Positions 28,340 to 41,400 are shown, counted from the stretch's first letter. The stretch: DNA of 64,000 nt from Montifringilla adamsi (GCA_017590115.1 JAGGNK010006537.1:124001-188000); one strand, 5' to 3'. Notes: generated from the letters alone by a model not told the origin. Numbers and translations: made by a program.

Positions 28340-28811
28340 GGGAGAGTCTCTCTGCACACCTATTCCTGGTAGGTACTGCCCAGCCCACGCTGGATGCTAG
28401 TTCATTCGGACTGATGTGTGGGGGAACAGAGGGGTGTAACTCATTGGCTTTCTTGAGAGGCATCAAAATAAAGCCAAGGTCTGTGAAAACCCCTGGGGTT
28501 TCAATGAGCCCAAACCCTTCTTTGACAAAGCAATGATCCTGAAGAAAAGGATGCAGCCTCCTGACTCTCATTTGGACAAAGCCAAAGGCCAGCAAGGCTG
28601 TGGCAGGAAGGATAATGCTTGATGCAAGAGTGACTACGTATTTTGCTGGAGAACAAGAACTTTTTCCGTCTTTGGGATATATTAATAAGGATATCTCTAT
28701 TTCTAAGACATCAGCGAGAGCCATTCGGAGCACTCAGCTTGAAGCAGCAGGGAGTTAATATCCCTGACAGGAATCCCTCCTCTGGGAAATCAGCCTTCAA
28801 TGAAAACCCAG
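28340..28811. other. Unique sequence between CR1 and CpG island
   Basis: No feature recognised. It contains the beginning of a 148-codon plus-strand frame (28643-29089) that runs into the CpG island and has no recognisable homology. Confidence 0.7.
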
Positions 28812-29331
28812 CACGCCATCCATCCTTTCCCGGCGCGCACAAATCGGCTCAGGGCGCTGAAAACCACGGCGTGTGCCCATCCTCCGGCGGCACCCCGCAG
28901 CCGGGATGGGCTCAGAGGGCCAAGGCGCCCTGCAGGGGCCTGAACCTGCGGGGATTGCTCCTGCTCTGGCAGCTGCTGCTCCGGGAAGCCGGGAGATGTG
29001 GCAGGAAGGGCAGGCGCCAGGCCAGATCCCGAATTAGGTCAGTGGAGATGAAACATCTGGCCCCGCAGCTGCCTCCCCGCGGGGATTAGGCGCATAAATA
29101 CCCCGAGATTTGCGGGGTAAATACCCCCCAGCTTGCCGGGGTCTGACATCTGTGCTCCCTGTGGCCGAGGGGCTCGGGGCTCCCTCCCAGCAGGCAGACT
29201 GCGTTCGCCTGTCCCGCGGTCCTGTCCCTGTCCCGGCTGCTCGGAGGCACTGCCCGCCCCCGCGCCGGCGGCTGGCTCAGTCACCTGCGAGCCGCCGCAA
29301 ACGTGAGCAAACATTCCCGGGAAACGGGGAG
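28812..29331. promoter_or_regulatory. CpG island, putative promoter of an unidentified transcript
   Basis: About 520 bp with dense CpG (for example GGCGCGCAC, CTCCGGCGGC, CCCGCGCCGGCGGC), in contrast to CpG-poor flanks. Features inside are a 7-bp-stem hairpin (29099-29119), a TATA-like CATAAATA at 29093-29100 and a plus-strand donor-like AAC|GTGAGC at about 29302. No protein-coding start is recognisable. From memory, EEPD1 follows SEPTIN7 in mammals in the same orientation, so this could be that gene's noncoding first exon on the minus strand. A lncRNA promoter is equally possible. Confidence 0.65.
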
Positions 29332-32300
29332 AAACTGCCAGAAAGGAGGCATTGTCCAAAAGAGCTGCCCGGGAACTCAGGAAACCCAGCTTAGTCATGG
29401 GACAAGGCCATGGGCAGGGGGGACATCAGCTGCTGAGGGACATTCCCATTCACCATGCAAAACCAGGGCCAACTTTTACATCCCGTATATAAACACAGTG
29501 TCTCTATGTAAACTCATATGAATAAAGACATACAGGACATTGCTCTTGATTAGCATTTTAAGCAGCAACAAATTTCCTTGTTTCTCAGTCATGAGAAGGC
29601 AATTAGGTTTTCTGTGTGGTCCCTTCTTGATATTCTGCAATGCTCTTGCCAGCTTGGGCTGCTCTGTGTGCCTGTGGATTTCAGGCCAGTTGAGTTCAGG
29701 GTTTTGTCTTTGCCACTTCCACTGGAGCAACCTGAGGGGCACAGAGTAAGACAGGCAGAAGGATCATGATTGTATTTCAAGCCCCTGCTCAAAGCTCAGA
29801 GCAGGGTACTCGGGATGGTCTCATCCAGCTGGGCTGTAAAACCTCCAGGGATGGAGCCCTCCCAGCCCCCTGGGCACCTGCACAGCCACCATGGGGCCGC
29901 CCTGAGCTTGCTGCAGTTCATTGACACTCATCAGGTATCAGTAAAATGGGAAATGTGGTATCCACATGTGGCCTAACAAAGTGCCACGTGGAGGCAGAGA
30001 ACCCCTTCCCTCGATCTACGGGCCATAGGTGCTGCTCTCCATCACTGCCATGGCACGCTGGGAGCTCACACTCAGCTCCTGTCCCACCCCCAGGACTTTC
30101 CACAGTGCTGCTCTCCCAGGTGTGCTCTGAAGAGTTAGTCCTTCCCCCTTGCAGCAAGTAGGAAGGGGCAGGTTTAACACCTGCTGCTGTCTTTTCTGAA
30201 TGTGAAAATTAGATTTCTAAGTACACAAGACCACTTTCTTGCATGCTTTCTCCATGCAACTGCATTTCTCTAGCTTCATGTGGCTAGGGATTGTCCCTGT
30301 AAATAGAAACACAGGAAGACATATAAACCTGGAATTTAGGAAGAACAATGGTTAGAGGAGGTTTCAAAAAGGAAAAGTTTAAGGCAAATGGAAAAGAGCA
30401 GTATGAATCACATACCAGAAATGCAACCACAACAAGAGCAGAAGGTGAAATAGAAAGTGGAAGCAGGTCTATTCCCAATGCCCATAGCAATCCTCACTGC
30501 TTACAATCACTCTGTGACTTCATAAGCTGGCCTCCTCACCCAGATCAAATGAAATCCCCTGAGCTTCCAGGCATTTATTGTTGATCATCTGTCTTTACAG
30601 ACAGAAATATTTTAGTATCTCTTAAATCAGTGTCATGTGTGTCTCTTCTGCAATTTCCAGGAATTTCTGGGCTGCCTTTACTGTCTGCACAGTTACAGAC
30701 ATAATCTTTGTTGTACCACAGTCTTGTGATCTGACATAATTTTCTGGCTGCTTCTTTTTCCATAATAGACTCACTTCATTTGTTAGCTCCTCTTTGTTTA
30801 AAACAATATATAACCTTACCTCTGGCCCTCAAGATTCTCTGTCAATAAGAAGAGTTTTAGAGCAGAGACTGAGTATGCTTCATAACAACACAGATGTAAG
30901 ATGAGGACAGCACATAGAAGAAATTACTGAGGTTCTCTTTGGTTCATAAGAAATCCTACAATTAAACCACTTGGTCTGGACTCTGGGCCCTCCTGTGCCA
31001 AGAATATCATAATTTTAGGCTTCTTCAAGTAGCTTTCATTTAAAAATTAGCTTTAGCCTTCCCCACTTCAAGATAAACCCCAAATGTCTTTCCCCATTCC
31101 CCCAGACTGAGACTGAGCAAGGCGGTGGATGAAGCACACAGAAACAAACAGTGAATTGTGTCAGTGGGTCTACAGAAGATTTTTTCAGAAGCTGAGGTTC
31201 AAAGATGCCTGAGTTCAGCTGTGAACTATTTATGAGTTTGTGGTTCCAAGGATTGCGATAAAGCCACCATATCTCAGGCCTTACCACTGTGATATCAGAG
31301 CGGTGCCAGGATATTTCAAGTTAGGGCTTGCATTCATATTTACAAGTGTTTTGTTTGTGGCCCACTAAGGCCCACACAAGGCTTCAGGAGCATACTGAGA
31401 TTTAGCAGTGGGAGCAGAAAGAACAGCAGCAGCAGCAACACCCTTTAAACAAGAGACTTGATGCCTCATTGAAGGCAGTATGAACAAGGCACATGGAAGT
31501 CATGCTTTTAAAATGTCATCCAGAATGGGTGCCCAGCTTGCAATCAGATGCATCCCAAACACCTGGGACTACAGCTCTGCTACCTCCCATTTCAGCTTCA
31601 GGACACCTCTCCCTGCAGGCCAGAACCAGCCTTGGGACAGCTGAGCAGTCCCTGTGCCCAGCAGCTGGAAAAAGAAGTTGCAGAACTGGAGCACACGAGG
31701 AGCCATGAACAGGAACACATGAGGGCTGAGCGCTGCTTGCCCAGCACAGCAGACCATTCCCAAGTCACTTTCCCTCATTATCCCCTTGCTCACTGGAGCA
31801 ACAAAACTCCCAGTACCAGGAGTTCTTGCAGGCACACTGAGGAAAGATGAGATAATGGCAGGAGAGGACAGTGGGGAGGTGGAGGAGAAGAGGAGGCTGC
31901 GTGGGGAGGAGGCAGCTCAGTGGGGTCTTTTTCCACAGACACATCAGTCACTGTAGGAGCAGGAGAAGAAGAGGCTGGGGCAGGAGAATCAGGGCATGAC
32001 CACAGGGAAGGCATCAGGAGGCTGGGGAAACAAGGGCAGGATGAGGAAAGTCCTGGGGTTCACGAAGCTGCTCTGCAGGGAAATGCTGGGAACAGGAAAG
32101 AAGAGATGTTTTTCTCAATTGCTGATTTGAGAAGCCACTAAAACACATATTTGCTCACACACTTGTATTTAGGGAAATCTTTTTTTCTGCGTCTTTCCCA
32201 CACCTACTAAAGCTAGCATATAGGGAAAGCATTTGTCAGTACACATGGAGGCATTCCTGTGTGCCCTTGCACACAGCACTGATTGACTTCAGGTTACACT

Positions 32301-33850
32301 CAGTGAAGGCCATTCAACCCACAGGGGAAGAAACACCTTGTCTAAACAGGAACTATAGCACAAAAGTCAAGACACTTTCCTACTGTGCTTCTGCAGATTT
32401 TCCTCTGGAGGTGCTCCCTGGCTTGCTTTCTGGCAAGGTGCTCCCAAGAAAGGCAGAGGCTGCAAACAGAGCCTGAGGTTTTTCTTGTTCCAAAAGAAGG
32501 AAAAATAAACCCTTCATAAAAACCTAAGATGAATTTCATCAGGCAGAGGATGTTGCCACCTGCTGCTTAAATAAGGGCAGACATCAGTTCCCTATGGTTT
32601 GGGTCATTCCTGGGATTTTAATTTTTGTGCATTAATTTTTGTGCAGGGACTAATGGGTTATATTTTTTTCTGCTCATAACTCAGGTGCTCAGTGTACTGC
32701 TGGCAAACACAACAGACCACAAAATACTCCTTTCTCTGCACTCTACAGTGTAATCAGGTTTGCACATCAGGTGGGCTACCACAGCAAGCAAACATCACCT
32801 GAAAAGTCTTCAGATGAGCCCAGCTGTGTACTGAGCTGCCACTGCTTCCCTGGTGCAAACCTTTAGAGAGAGCCAAATCTTGAGCACCCAAAAGCAAATT
32901 CAAGACAGAAGGGACTTGTAAAATTATTTTCAAAGAACTGTTAAAAAGTGTATGGCCTACACACATTAGGAATAGGAGTTAAACTGCTGCCCTTATTTGC
33001 AATTCAAAGAATTAGGTTGTAACATTGAGAATTAGAGCACACATTCTTTGTGCAGGATTAAATAAAAATGCTGATGTTTCTGTGAGACAGTAGCTTGGCA
33101 GACTATGAGAAGTGAAATAAAATGAGCCCGGGTTGCTCTGCAGTCAGAGCTGATGAAACAGCAGCACTGAATTTCTATTCCCCCTGGTAAAATGCCTCTG
33201 GGGGAAAATCTATTAATCACAACCATCTGGAAGGGAGCCTCAGCTGCAGATGCAGTTGGGATACTGGGGACAGGGCTGAGCAGCCAGACCAGTGGCTCTG
33301 GCCAGGAAGGAACAGCAGGGACTATGCTACACCATCTGTGGGGACAGGGGAGAAACCCCACCAGGGTCCGGTGCACAGGAATTGAGATGCAAAGCCTTAG
33401 GAATCACACTGATTTAATCTGAATTTAATTTCTGTAAGGTTTCCAGACATTATGAAATTACTCTGCAACTGGTTTGTTTTCTGGGGGCTCAACCAGTTCC
33501 ATGCAGTGTCTAAAATCACCAACACAGCAGCAGAAAGGGAAGGGAGCTCATGCCGTGCCAGGTGACCCCAACACTCGTTCACTGGAGCTGGCCAAATTAG
33601 CTTCATCTACTTTGCCAAGACCCATTGCCCTGCCTGCATCTCCTGCAAGTAAATAAAACTTTGCTTCTGCAGGGAGACACAAATCTCTGTTTCCAGAGGG
33701 CAAACTGAGGAAAATGACAACTTTAGGTGACTTTCCAAAGTTCTCAGAGGCCTTTACTAGTCATGAAGTCATGTGAAGGCCTGAATGCTGTCAACTCAGT
33801 TCTCAGGCATGGCACATACAAAGCAAGCCTTCCTCTTCACCAGGAGCCAG
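29332..33850. other. Intergenic, no gene recognised
   Basis: Contains a degenerate CR1-like block at 29778-29890, a short (CAG)4 run at about 31424-31436 and a purine-rich, G-rich segment at about 31855-31915. No coding exon, RNA gene or other repeat family was recognised. Confidence 0.75.
29778..29890 (-). repeat. Old, degenerate CR1-like fragment
   Basis: CTCAGAGCAGGGTACTCGG, then TCATCCAGCTGGGCTGTAAA and CCTCCAGGGATGGAGCC, follow the order of blocks in older CR1 subfamilies (ctcagagcaggg ... aatctccaaggatggag) in reverse orientation. Heavily diverged; the assignment is by block order only. Confidence 0.5.
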
Positions 33851-34560
33851 AGAATGGTTTGAGTTGGAAGGAAACTTAAAGCCCATCTAGCTCCACCCCC
33901 CTTCCACAGGAAGGGCTACCTTCCACTAGACCAGGTTGCTCAGAGCCCCATCCAGCCTGGCCTTGAACACTTCCAGAGATGGAGTACTTTTCTGGGCAAC
34001 CAGTGCCTCACCACCCTCACAGCAAAGAACTTCTTCCTAATACCTAATCTAAACTTAATGTCAGTTAAAAACCATTATTCTCCCTTCTCCTTCACTCCAT
34101 GCCCTTGTTGAAAGTCCCTCTCCAGCTATTGTGTAGGGCCCTTAGGTGTACTGGAAGTTGATCTTAAGGTCTCCCTGGAACCTCCTCCAAGCTCAGCATG
34201 CCCAACTCCCTCAGCCTGTCTTCGCAGGAGAGCTGCTCCATCCCTCTGATCATCTTTGTGGCATCCTCTGGACTTGCTCCAACAGGTCCATGTCGTTCCT
34301 GTGCTGGCATCCCAGAGCTGGATGCAGCACTGCAGGTGGGGTCTCACCAGAGCAAAGGGTCAGAATCCTGTCCCTCTCTCTGCTGGCCACGCTGCTTTGG
34401 ATGCCGCCCAGGACATATTTTTTTTCTGGATTGCCAAAGGCACATTGGTGGATCACACCCAGCTTCTTATCCATCAGCACCTCCAAATCCTTCTCCTTAG
34501 GGCTGCTCCTCTGCCCAGCCTGTATTTTGCTTGGGACTGCCACAACACATGCAGGATCTC
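33851..34560 (-). mobile_element. CR1 LINE, 5'-truncated, about 710 bp
   Basis: The plus strand shows the reverse complement of a CR1 3' part: agaatggtttgagttggaag, then GACCAGGTTGCTCAGAGCCC, GGCCTTGAACACTTCCAGAG, GAGCTGGATGCAGCACTGCA and CCAGCACCTCCAAATCCTTC-like blocks. The open plus-strand frame over it (34146-34775, 209 codons) is antisense noise within the repeat. Confidence 0.95.
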
Positions 34561-37519
34561 AGATGAGTCAAGTCTGGGGAGAAGTAATTCAGCAGCACCC
34601 CAAGGAGAGAAGGAAATTCTTAAGATTTCCAAATGAGAAAGTCTTGAGAACAGAAAAAGGATTCCTCTTGCCTCTCTGTAATCTTGCTACACTACAAAAA
34701 TCCGGTCACTGTGACATGACTGCTTTTTCCATTTCCTTTCATTGCGAAAGGCAGACTGGGGCAGGGGGTATCTGAGAAGCCAGAGGAATTATATTCCCTT
34801 AGTAAAGCAAAAGCATGAGTTTTATCTTGACCTATGTGGTCGAGCTGTCCCAGGGCAAGATGAAATATGATCGCCTTCATTAAAAAACTGTCCTGTCTGC
34901 ACAAAGCAAACATCTTGGCTGCCTCAGAAACCCCTCCAGATGACAGTGCAGAAGTGATATGTTACAGAACCAGAGCTGCTTTTTCAACCAGGAGGGGAAT
35001 GGATAAAAATTTTGACTTGTTTTCCTGTCAGTCAGCAGTTCCTTATGATACTGCTCAAAAATCTATTCCACTGTTTCCTTTGAAGAGAACAAGGTGCAGC
35101 ATGCAGGAATTATCTGCAGCTGCAGCCACCACAGCAGCACTGCCTGGCACCCCAGGCCACTTGCAGGTCCCCCAGTGCTGCTGCTGGGTCCCCACCTGTA
35201 GTCTCAGATGCCTTCCTGCATCCCCTCCTGCTCATGCAGCCACCCCAGGCAGCTGTGGATACCTAATGAACAGATCAAACTCTCCAGGCTCGCAGCTACA
35301 TATTCCTGGGACCACAGCAAGGGAAAGCCTTCTGTTCACTGGGCTTCCTCTCTGCTGCCCAGAGCCAAAGACAGCCAATAACCTCCATCAAGCCAATAGG
35401 ATGGGAACAGTGTTTTTTCCAGCACCAGCAGGCGTTTAGATCTGGGTGTGGGGGAGGAATCCCATTGGCACCCCTGAAGGTGACCTGTGCCATTTTTACC
35501 AGGATATAACACACACTTCTAACGATGAACACTTGTGACTAGTTAGAAGCAAGGGAAGATGCCAAGAGGAACAAGCGGAGTAGTTCCTGGGAGAAGTAAC
35601 CGTGTGGCAACAGGAAGGCAGGGTGGGCAAACCCACAGTGTGGAGCAAAGCTCCAGAAGTGCTGCATTCCTGAAGGTGCTGGCAGGGGCAGCCCATTTTC
35701 AGGAAGAGTAGCGCAGCAGAACCTGGTGTGAGGAGCAGACTATTCTAATGGCTGGCCACCAAACCCACCACACACCCAGCACAACAGGATACTCACCAGA
35801 ATGTGGGATGATTTGGTTGTGGGGAAGGGAGCAACTGCCTTTGCTGAGGCTTGAACAGCTTAATGTCAGGAAACAGAGATGTTGGCAGTGGAGAAAAATC
35901 AACTGCATTGAGAGAGGCTTGGAAACCCAAGAACTGTGTGCAAAAACAACCTCATCAGGTAATCCACAGGGAAAAGTACATCCTTCCCTTGGGCACTAAC
36001 ACAGCCTGCCCTCACTACCCACAGACAAATCAGCCTGACAATGTTGCACGAACAGGAAAATGAACCCTTCATGTATTGGCTTGTTCCACAACTTCAGCTA
36101 CAATTTCTCCTTATTGTCAAAGCATGAGCCAGTGATCCAGCCCAATTCTTGACTTCTATATTGATTTCTCTGTATTGAAGCTTTAAAAGCATTATTTTAA
36201 GCCATTTATATTTAAATCAGATTGAGGGGTTTCTTGAATCAATGAAGACAAAAGCAATCCTCTAACAATTAAGAATCTCTTATGCTTCCTATGGAAATTA
36301 CGAAGAGGAAATGTAGATTTGCCTCATTCCCTGAGGTGCCCAATTGAGGAATGGTTTTGGCAGCCTGACTACAAGAGTACTCTGGTGAAACAGTGTCACC
36401 TGAACCAAAGAGGTCCAACATGTGGCCTTTCAAGGAGTCAGGGCATCAGCAGCTCACTAGGCTCACTGCCTATCAAATGGGAAAACTGCAGTGAAAGCCA
36501 AAAGAACTTCAACACTCCCTCAAAACTTTGTATTTCATGCTGGAAGCAGCAATGCACAAAAAAGAACCTCCATTGCAGTCAGCCAGATGAGTTACCCACC
36601 GTGGGAAATGTATTCCCACAGAAGAAAATCCCAAGTTTGCAGTCTTTACTCACTTCTTCACATATAAAAATATAAATGCATTTTCATACCTATATCTATC
36701 TAAAATGAAATATATTTATCCCCCATATTTAAGTACAATTGCATGTTCAACAGGGCTGTTTCCAGTGCTACCCTTAGCAGGAGCAGGATTATTTTCCCTC
36801 CCTCACTACCTCTTTCACAGAACATACATTAAGCTGAATGGAGATCTTCATTCTCATACGAAAGCAGCAAAATTTCCAGTTCCCACAATTACCTGAGACT
36901 GTTATTGAAGCAACTCCTGATACAGAAACACCCAACAGATGCACAGAACTGCTCCTTAACAGCTCTTTTTCTGTGCCTCTGCAGAGCAGCTGGTGTTTCC
37001 TGCACACTTTAAAAGAAACAGGAGACAAGTCCAGTACTATCCAGTGACACCTGGATGCAACGGGTTTCTGGCTGATCCACATACACACCACAAAACCTCT
37101 GCTGCATGTGCTCAGAGCTCTGACACTAATTCAGGGAAATTTTAGTACCCAAATATCAGCAAGTAAAATGAGTTTTGGCTTTGCAGAAATAATACATTTA
37201 AATTATGTTTTGTTCAGTGGAAGACAAAAAAATTACAAACCTGGCCTGTCTCATAGTGCTTCTTTAGCTTACAGATTTTGTATTGGCTACACAGCTACTA
37301 TACTGCAGAGGTTCACACATCATTCTCAATTTTACTTTTTTGATACAAAAGCCCTAGTGCAGCCCAAACTCACCAAGAAAAGCCAAAGCATTAAAAAAAA
37401 AAAAAAGTTGAGGTAACAGAAATCTTCCCCAAAAGGGAAATACTCCATTTCAGAAGAGAACACCAAACACATGCTCTGCATTTTCACTCAAATACAAATG
37501 TCGTGTAATGGATTACATT
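34561..37519. other. Intergenic, no gene recognised
   Basis: Mixed-composition unique sequence. The 190-codon plus-strand frame at 34867-35439 has no recognisable family and no splice or poly(A) context. A 13-base A run lies near 37393. Confidence 0.75.
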
Positions 37520-37685
37520 GCCTAGAGAAGCTCTGGATGCCCCATCCCTGGCAGTGTTCAAGGCCAGGCTGGATGGGGCTTTGAGCAACCTGCTACAGTG
37601 GAAGGTGTCCCTCCCTATCCATGATGTGGGAGCTGGAAGTAAACCTAAAGAACCCTTCCAACCCAAACCATTCCATGATTATACG
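37520..37685 (+). mobile_element. CR1 LINE 3' end, about 165 bp
   Basis: GTTCAAGGCCAGGCTGGATG, GGGGCTTTGAGCAACCTG and CCTTCCAACCCAAACCATTC, then CATGATTATACG, are diagnostic of the CR1 3' end. Severely 5'-truncated. It lies about 700-860 bp past the SEPTIN7 stop and antisense to that gene. Confidence 0.93.
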
Positions 37686-37971
37686 ACGAATAATACAGAA
37701 GCTCTAACAAGGTTACACAAGTTTCTGATCACTCTGAGCATGAGAGGCTAGAGTGCAACAGTGAGGAGAATGAAGACCAGAATAGTGAAAACAAGTTTCC
37801 TGATGATAAAGAATCCAAAACATAAAAGGGTTGTTATAAAAAGCTTAGGTGCACTGTAAGCTTACAACTTTTGTTTTTCCATGTGTCCTTTTAAACAATG
37901 GAAGTGTCAAAAATAGGGTCAACTGTGTTAGACTAAATTACATTATTGTATATGCTGCACTGAATGGAATT
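37686..37971. other. SEPTIN7 downstream / possible extended 3' UTR
   Basis: AT-rich sequence between the first poly(A) hexamer and the CR1 fragment. The part nearest the gene still resembles the vertebrate SEPTIN7 UTR from memory; nothing else is recognised. Confidence 0.5.
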
Positions 37972-37977
37972 TTTATT
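37972..37977 (-). terminator. Candidate poly(A) signal AATAAA
   Basis: AATAAA on the minus strand, 400 bp after the SEPTIN7 stop, the first canonical hexamer downstream. No strong GT-rich downstream element is obvious, and no other canonical hexamer was seen on this strand in the next kilobase. Confidence 0.45.
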
Positions 37978-38376
37978 ATAATAATAATAGAGAAGCATTG
38001 TTTGCATCATATTATGGCAATTCATCCTCACTAAAAACCGTCAAGAGTCCTGCATTTTTAGATATCCTGTAAACCGTCAAACCACCAGAACATGATTGTA
38101 CAACAGTAAAATGTTTTCTTTTGCATTAAAATGACACCTGTTTTAAAAAAAAAGAATGAAAAAGGTACTTAGAGCTGTTATTTTTCCAAGTACACAACAC
38201 CCTAGACAATTCAAGGCATCTCATTCTCCATCAAAATTAACAAAAATTTGTCATGCTGTTAAATCCATTACTATGGATACGACTGGTGCAAAATTGGTCA
38301 AACGGATCCAACAAACACTGATGTCCAGGCTGGCATATTGGCAACTAATACATAACTGGTGGTCAAAATGATGCAT
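37972..38376 (-). other. SEPTIN7: SEPTIN7 3' UTR, minimal extent
   Basis: Follows the stop directly. Several blocks (for example GACCACCAGTTATGTATTAG and TTTACTGTTGTACAATCATG) look like the conserved proximal 3' UTR of vertebrate SEPTIN7 as I remember it. Similarity seems to continue past the first poly(A) hexamer, so the real UTR may extend well below 37972; the true end is not visible. Confidence 0.75.
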
Positions 38377-38416
38377 TTAAAATATCTTCCCTTTCTTCTT
38401 ATTCTTTTCCAAGGTT
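38377..38416 (-). CDS. SEPTIN7: SEPTIN7 terminal coding exon, residues 425-437 and stop
   Basis: 40 nt of coding sequence. It completes Arg425, then [12 protein letters not shown] and TAA (38379-38377). The lysine-rich tail and KGKIF terminus match vertebrate septin 7 exactly as I recall it. The exon continues into the 3' UTR. Confidence 0.98.
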
Positions 38417-41400
38417 CTAAAACGACATAAAAAAAAAGTTTGTTAAATAATGCATACAAGTTCTGTTTTTTAAAAAAAAATATATACACCTTTTAAAACA
38501 GGCATTTAATAAGGCTTTTACTGGTTACAACACAATGGATGAAACTTACTGAGTACACAGTACTTGTACTGTGTGAATCAAGCAGTGCAGTTATCACCAG
38601 ATTTCCCCTCCCAAGGACTGAGGGAATGAAACATTTTAATGCTCAGAACCTTAATTCCTCATCCCCCAGAAGTCTGATGCCATCTATCAGTATAAACATT
38701 TATTTATTTCCATAAATATATCTATGTGTAGGTACCATGTTTTTGCAGGCTAAAACCTGCTTTAGAGGCTAATAATTTCTCACAATTGCTGAAATATGGT
38801 CATTTGTAACTGAAAGTACTTCTCTTGGCTTTTAAGTGACACCTCCATAGCAGTCAACAACCATGGATGGACCATTACGATTACAGAATTTTTACTGTGA
38901 AATGCAGGACAAGACTCCAATTTACCTGGAAGAATTCTGTTGTTCCAAAATACGTTGTTGAGCCTCCCAGTTCGCTTTCTCATCCTCAAACTGACGACGC
39001 TTTTCCTCCAATTCTTTGTGTTGTGCCTCCAAATTCTTTTTCATTTGCTCATGGCGTCGCTGCAGCTGTAGAAGATTATAAACAGATTCAGTAGGTGCAG
39101 AAAACACAGCAACTTTTGGAACTGTACTAACAAACATCAGCAACCAAACTTACTAATATAACAAAAATTATGTATTCTATTTTTCTGTAGTGAAAGTAGC
39201 TCAGGCTAAAAACTCCAAGGTGATAGATATTGCCAGTAACAGAAACCAAAAGGTTATTAATCCCATAGCTTCATTTTACAGTTAACAGAAAATGCCCCAA
39301 ATGCTACCCAGTTTACAAACACAATTTGCAAGCAGCTATGTTTGGCAAATGAAAGAAAATTTAAAAATACTTTGGTATTTGATGCAAACACTAAGCAGCA
39401 AATTGCAGAGCATTTGAGTATCACTAATGCATAAAACAGCATAAATATAAATAAATATAAATAAATACTTGACTTTCAAAATATTGATTTCATCCTACAG
39501 CATTAACTATATTATGGATCTATTTAGAAAAAAATATTAAGGAGATTAATTTATTCACTAATTAAATGAACTAGTAGTACTGAGGAAGTGAATTGTCTAC
39601 ATTCCAAAACAGAATGAGAATTCTCTCCTGCAAGTTGTTGGGACAGACTGATAATCAAATGTGTTGTATGTGAGGATGGAAACAGTTGTTAGGAGAAGTG
39701 ATTCCTTCAGTGTGGTGTAATGTTTTTTTGAATTGAGTTAAAACATAGAATGGCTTGGGTTGGAAGGGATTTTTAAGATCATTTAACTTCATCCCTCCTG
39801 CCAAGGGCAGGGACCTGGATGCTCAAAGTCCCATCCGGCCTGGCCTTGAACATGTCCAGGGTTGGGGTACCCACAACTTCTCTGGACAACCTGTTCCAGT
39901 GCCTCACCACTTTCATAATAAAGAACTTTCTCCTAATATCTGATCTAAACCTACTTTCTTTCCATTTAGAGCCATTGCCCTAGTCCTGTCACTCCATACC
40001 CCTGTAAATAGTCCCTCTCCATTCTTTCTTGTTGGGTCCCTTCAATCCTGGAAGGCCACAATTAGGCCACCACAAAGCCTCCTCTTTTCCAGGCTGAACA
40101 ATCCCAATTCTCTTAGCCTTCACACATACAAGAGCTGCTCCATCCCTCTAATAGTCTTGGTGGCCTCCTCTGGACTCGCTCCAACAGGTCCATGTCCTTC
40201 CTGTGCTGGGGAACCCAGAGCTGGATGCAGCACTGCGGTGGGGTCTCACCACAGTGGAGTAAAGAGCCAGAATCCCCTCCCTCCTCAACCTGATGTCCAC
40301 ACTTCAGAGAAAGCGATATAAAACTTCCTCTTTCCTTACTCTCTTGCATAACCCTGTTTTACACAGCCCTTGAAAACCTATTTCCTTTTACACATTTCTA
40401 CATGGCACTGTCTGTTGCCTACTTTTCTGCATTTACATAAATACAACAGAAGTTACAAAGCCATGAATGGTGAAGAAAAAAGACGAATGAATTGCATGAA
40501 CATAAAAAACTGGTATCACAGGATACATTCAGTCAGAAAGTCATATGATAGCCAGAAGTATTTTTTTATTTCATATAACAAGGAGAATGTGGACACCAGA
40601 AGTATTAAAGGGTTCAAAAAGATTCAAGACAGAAATCAAAGAAAGGATAAATCAAGTGGCTACAAAAACCATGATCCAGATAGAACACACAGCTTTAAAA
40701 TCCTCAAACTGCTGACTGGCATATCTTACTATTCATATCCCTATCTATTCAGTTCTCAAAAAAAAACCCCAAAAAAACCACTATATTAATTTTTTTCCTT
40801 TGATCCAGTATGCCTTGGCACCTTACAGAGCCTAGGCTGCCAAGCATTTCAGCTACCCTTCCAAGTTTCCTCATTTTTCCTCAAATTTGGAGACAAACTT
40901 TCTTAAGGAACTTTGACAGTTCTGAATTTCTCTATTAGGCTTCTTGTGAGAAACTGTTTTCCCAAAAATGACTTAATTTCTTGCTTTTACTTAAGAAGTT
41001 TTACCCAAACCTCTAATTATAACAGTCCCTTAAAAAGATCATTTTCAGAGCCTCCTGCAGCCTGTAAGAAAATGGTTTGACTGTGAGGACTTCACCTGGA
41101 GATGACAGAAATTAGAGTTAAGTATCCACAGAATTTGTTCAAATAGTACCAGAACACTGACAAAAACAAATCCCTGACTCTTCCTTAGCCTAGTAATTCT
41201 CATTTAGGTGAGATGCCTATAAGCATTGTCTCCAATTCCTGAAATGCTTTTTCAATACACACAACAAATGATCATTATTGCATTAGCTTATGTAAGCCAT
41301 AAAAGTCTCAAAAACTTTTAAAATCACATGGAAAAATAAGCACAAAATATTCCAAAGAAAAGGGAGAAGAAGAGGGTAAGAAAGTTAAGGAGTATTTTAA

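Noticed and set aside
1..28811. Search for EEPD1 coding exons or any other known coding exon
   Set aside because: None of the visible frames resembles the EEPD1 helix-hairpin-helix or endonuclease/phosphatase domains or any other family I know.
28643..29089. 148-codon plus-strand frame entering the CpG island
   Set aside because: The Arg/Gly-rich composition follows from the CpG content; no family match. It could be tested by conservation but is not supported as a gene.
34146..34775. 209-codon plus-strand open frame, the longest in the window
   Set aside because: Most of it lies over the antisense strand of the CR1 at 33851-34560; no family is recognisable in the remainder.
34867..35439. 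190-codon plus-strand open frame
   Set aside because: No recognisable domain, a biased Ala/Pro/Cys-rich middle part, no splice or poly(A) context. Taken as a chance frame in GC-richer DNA.
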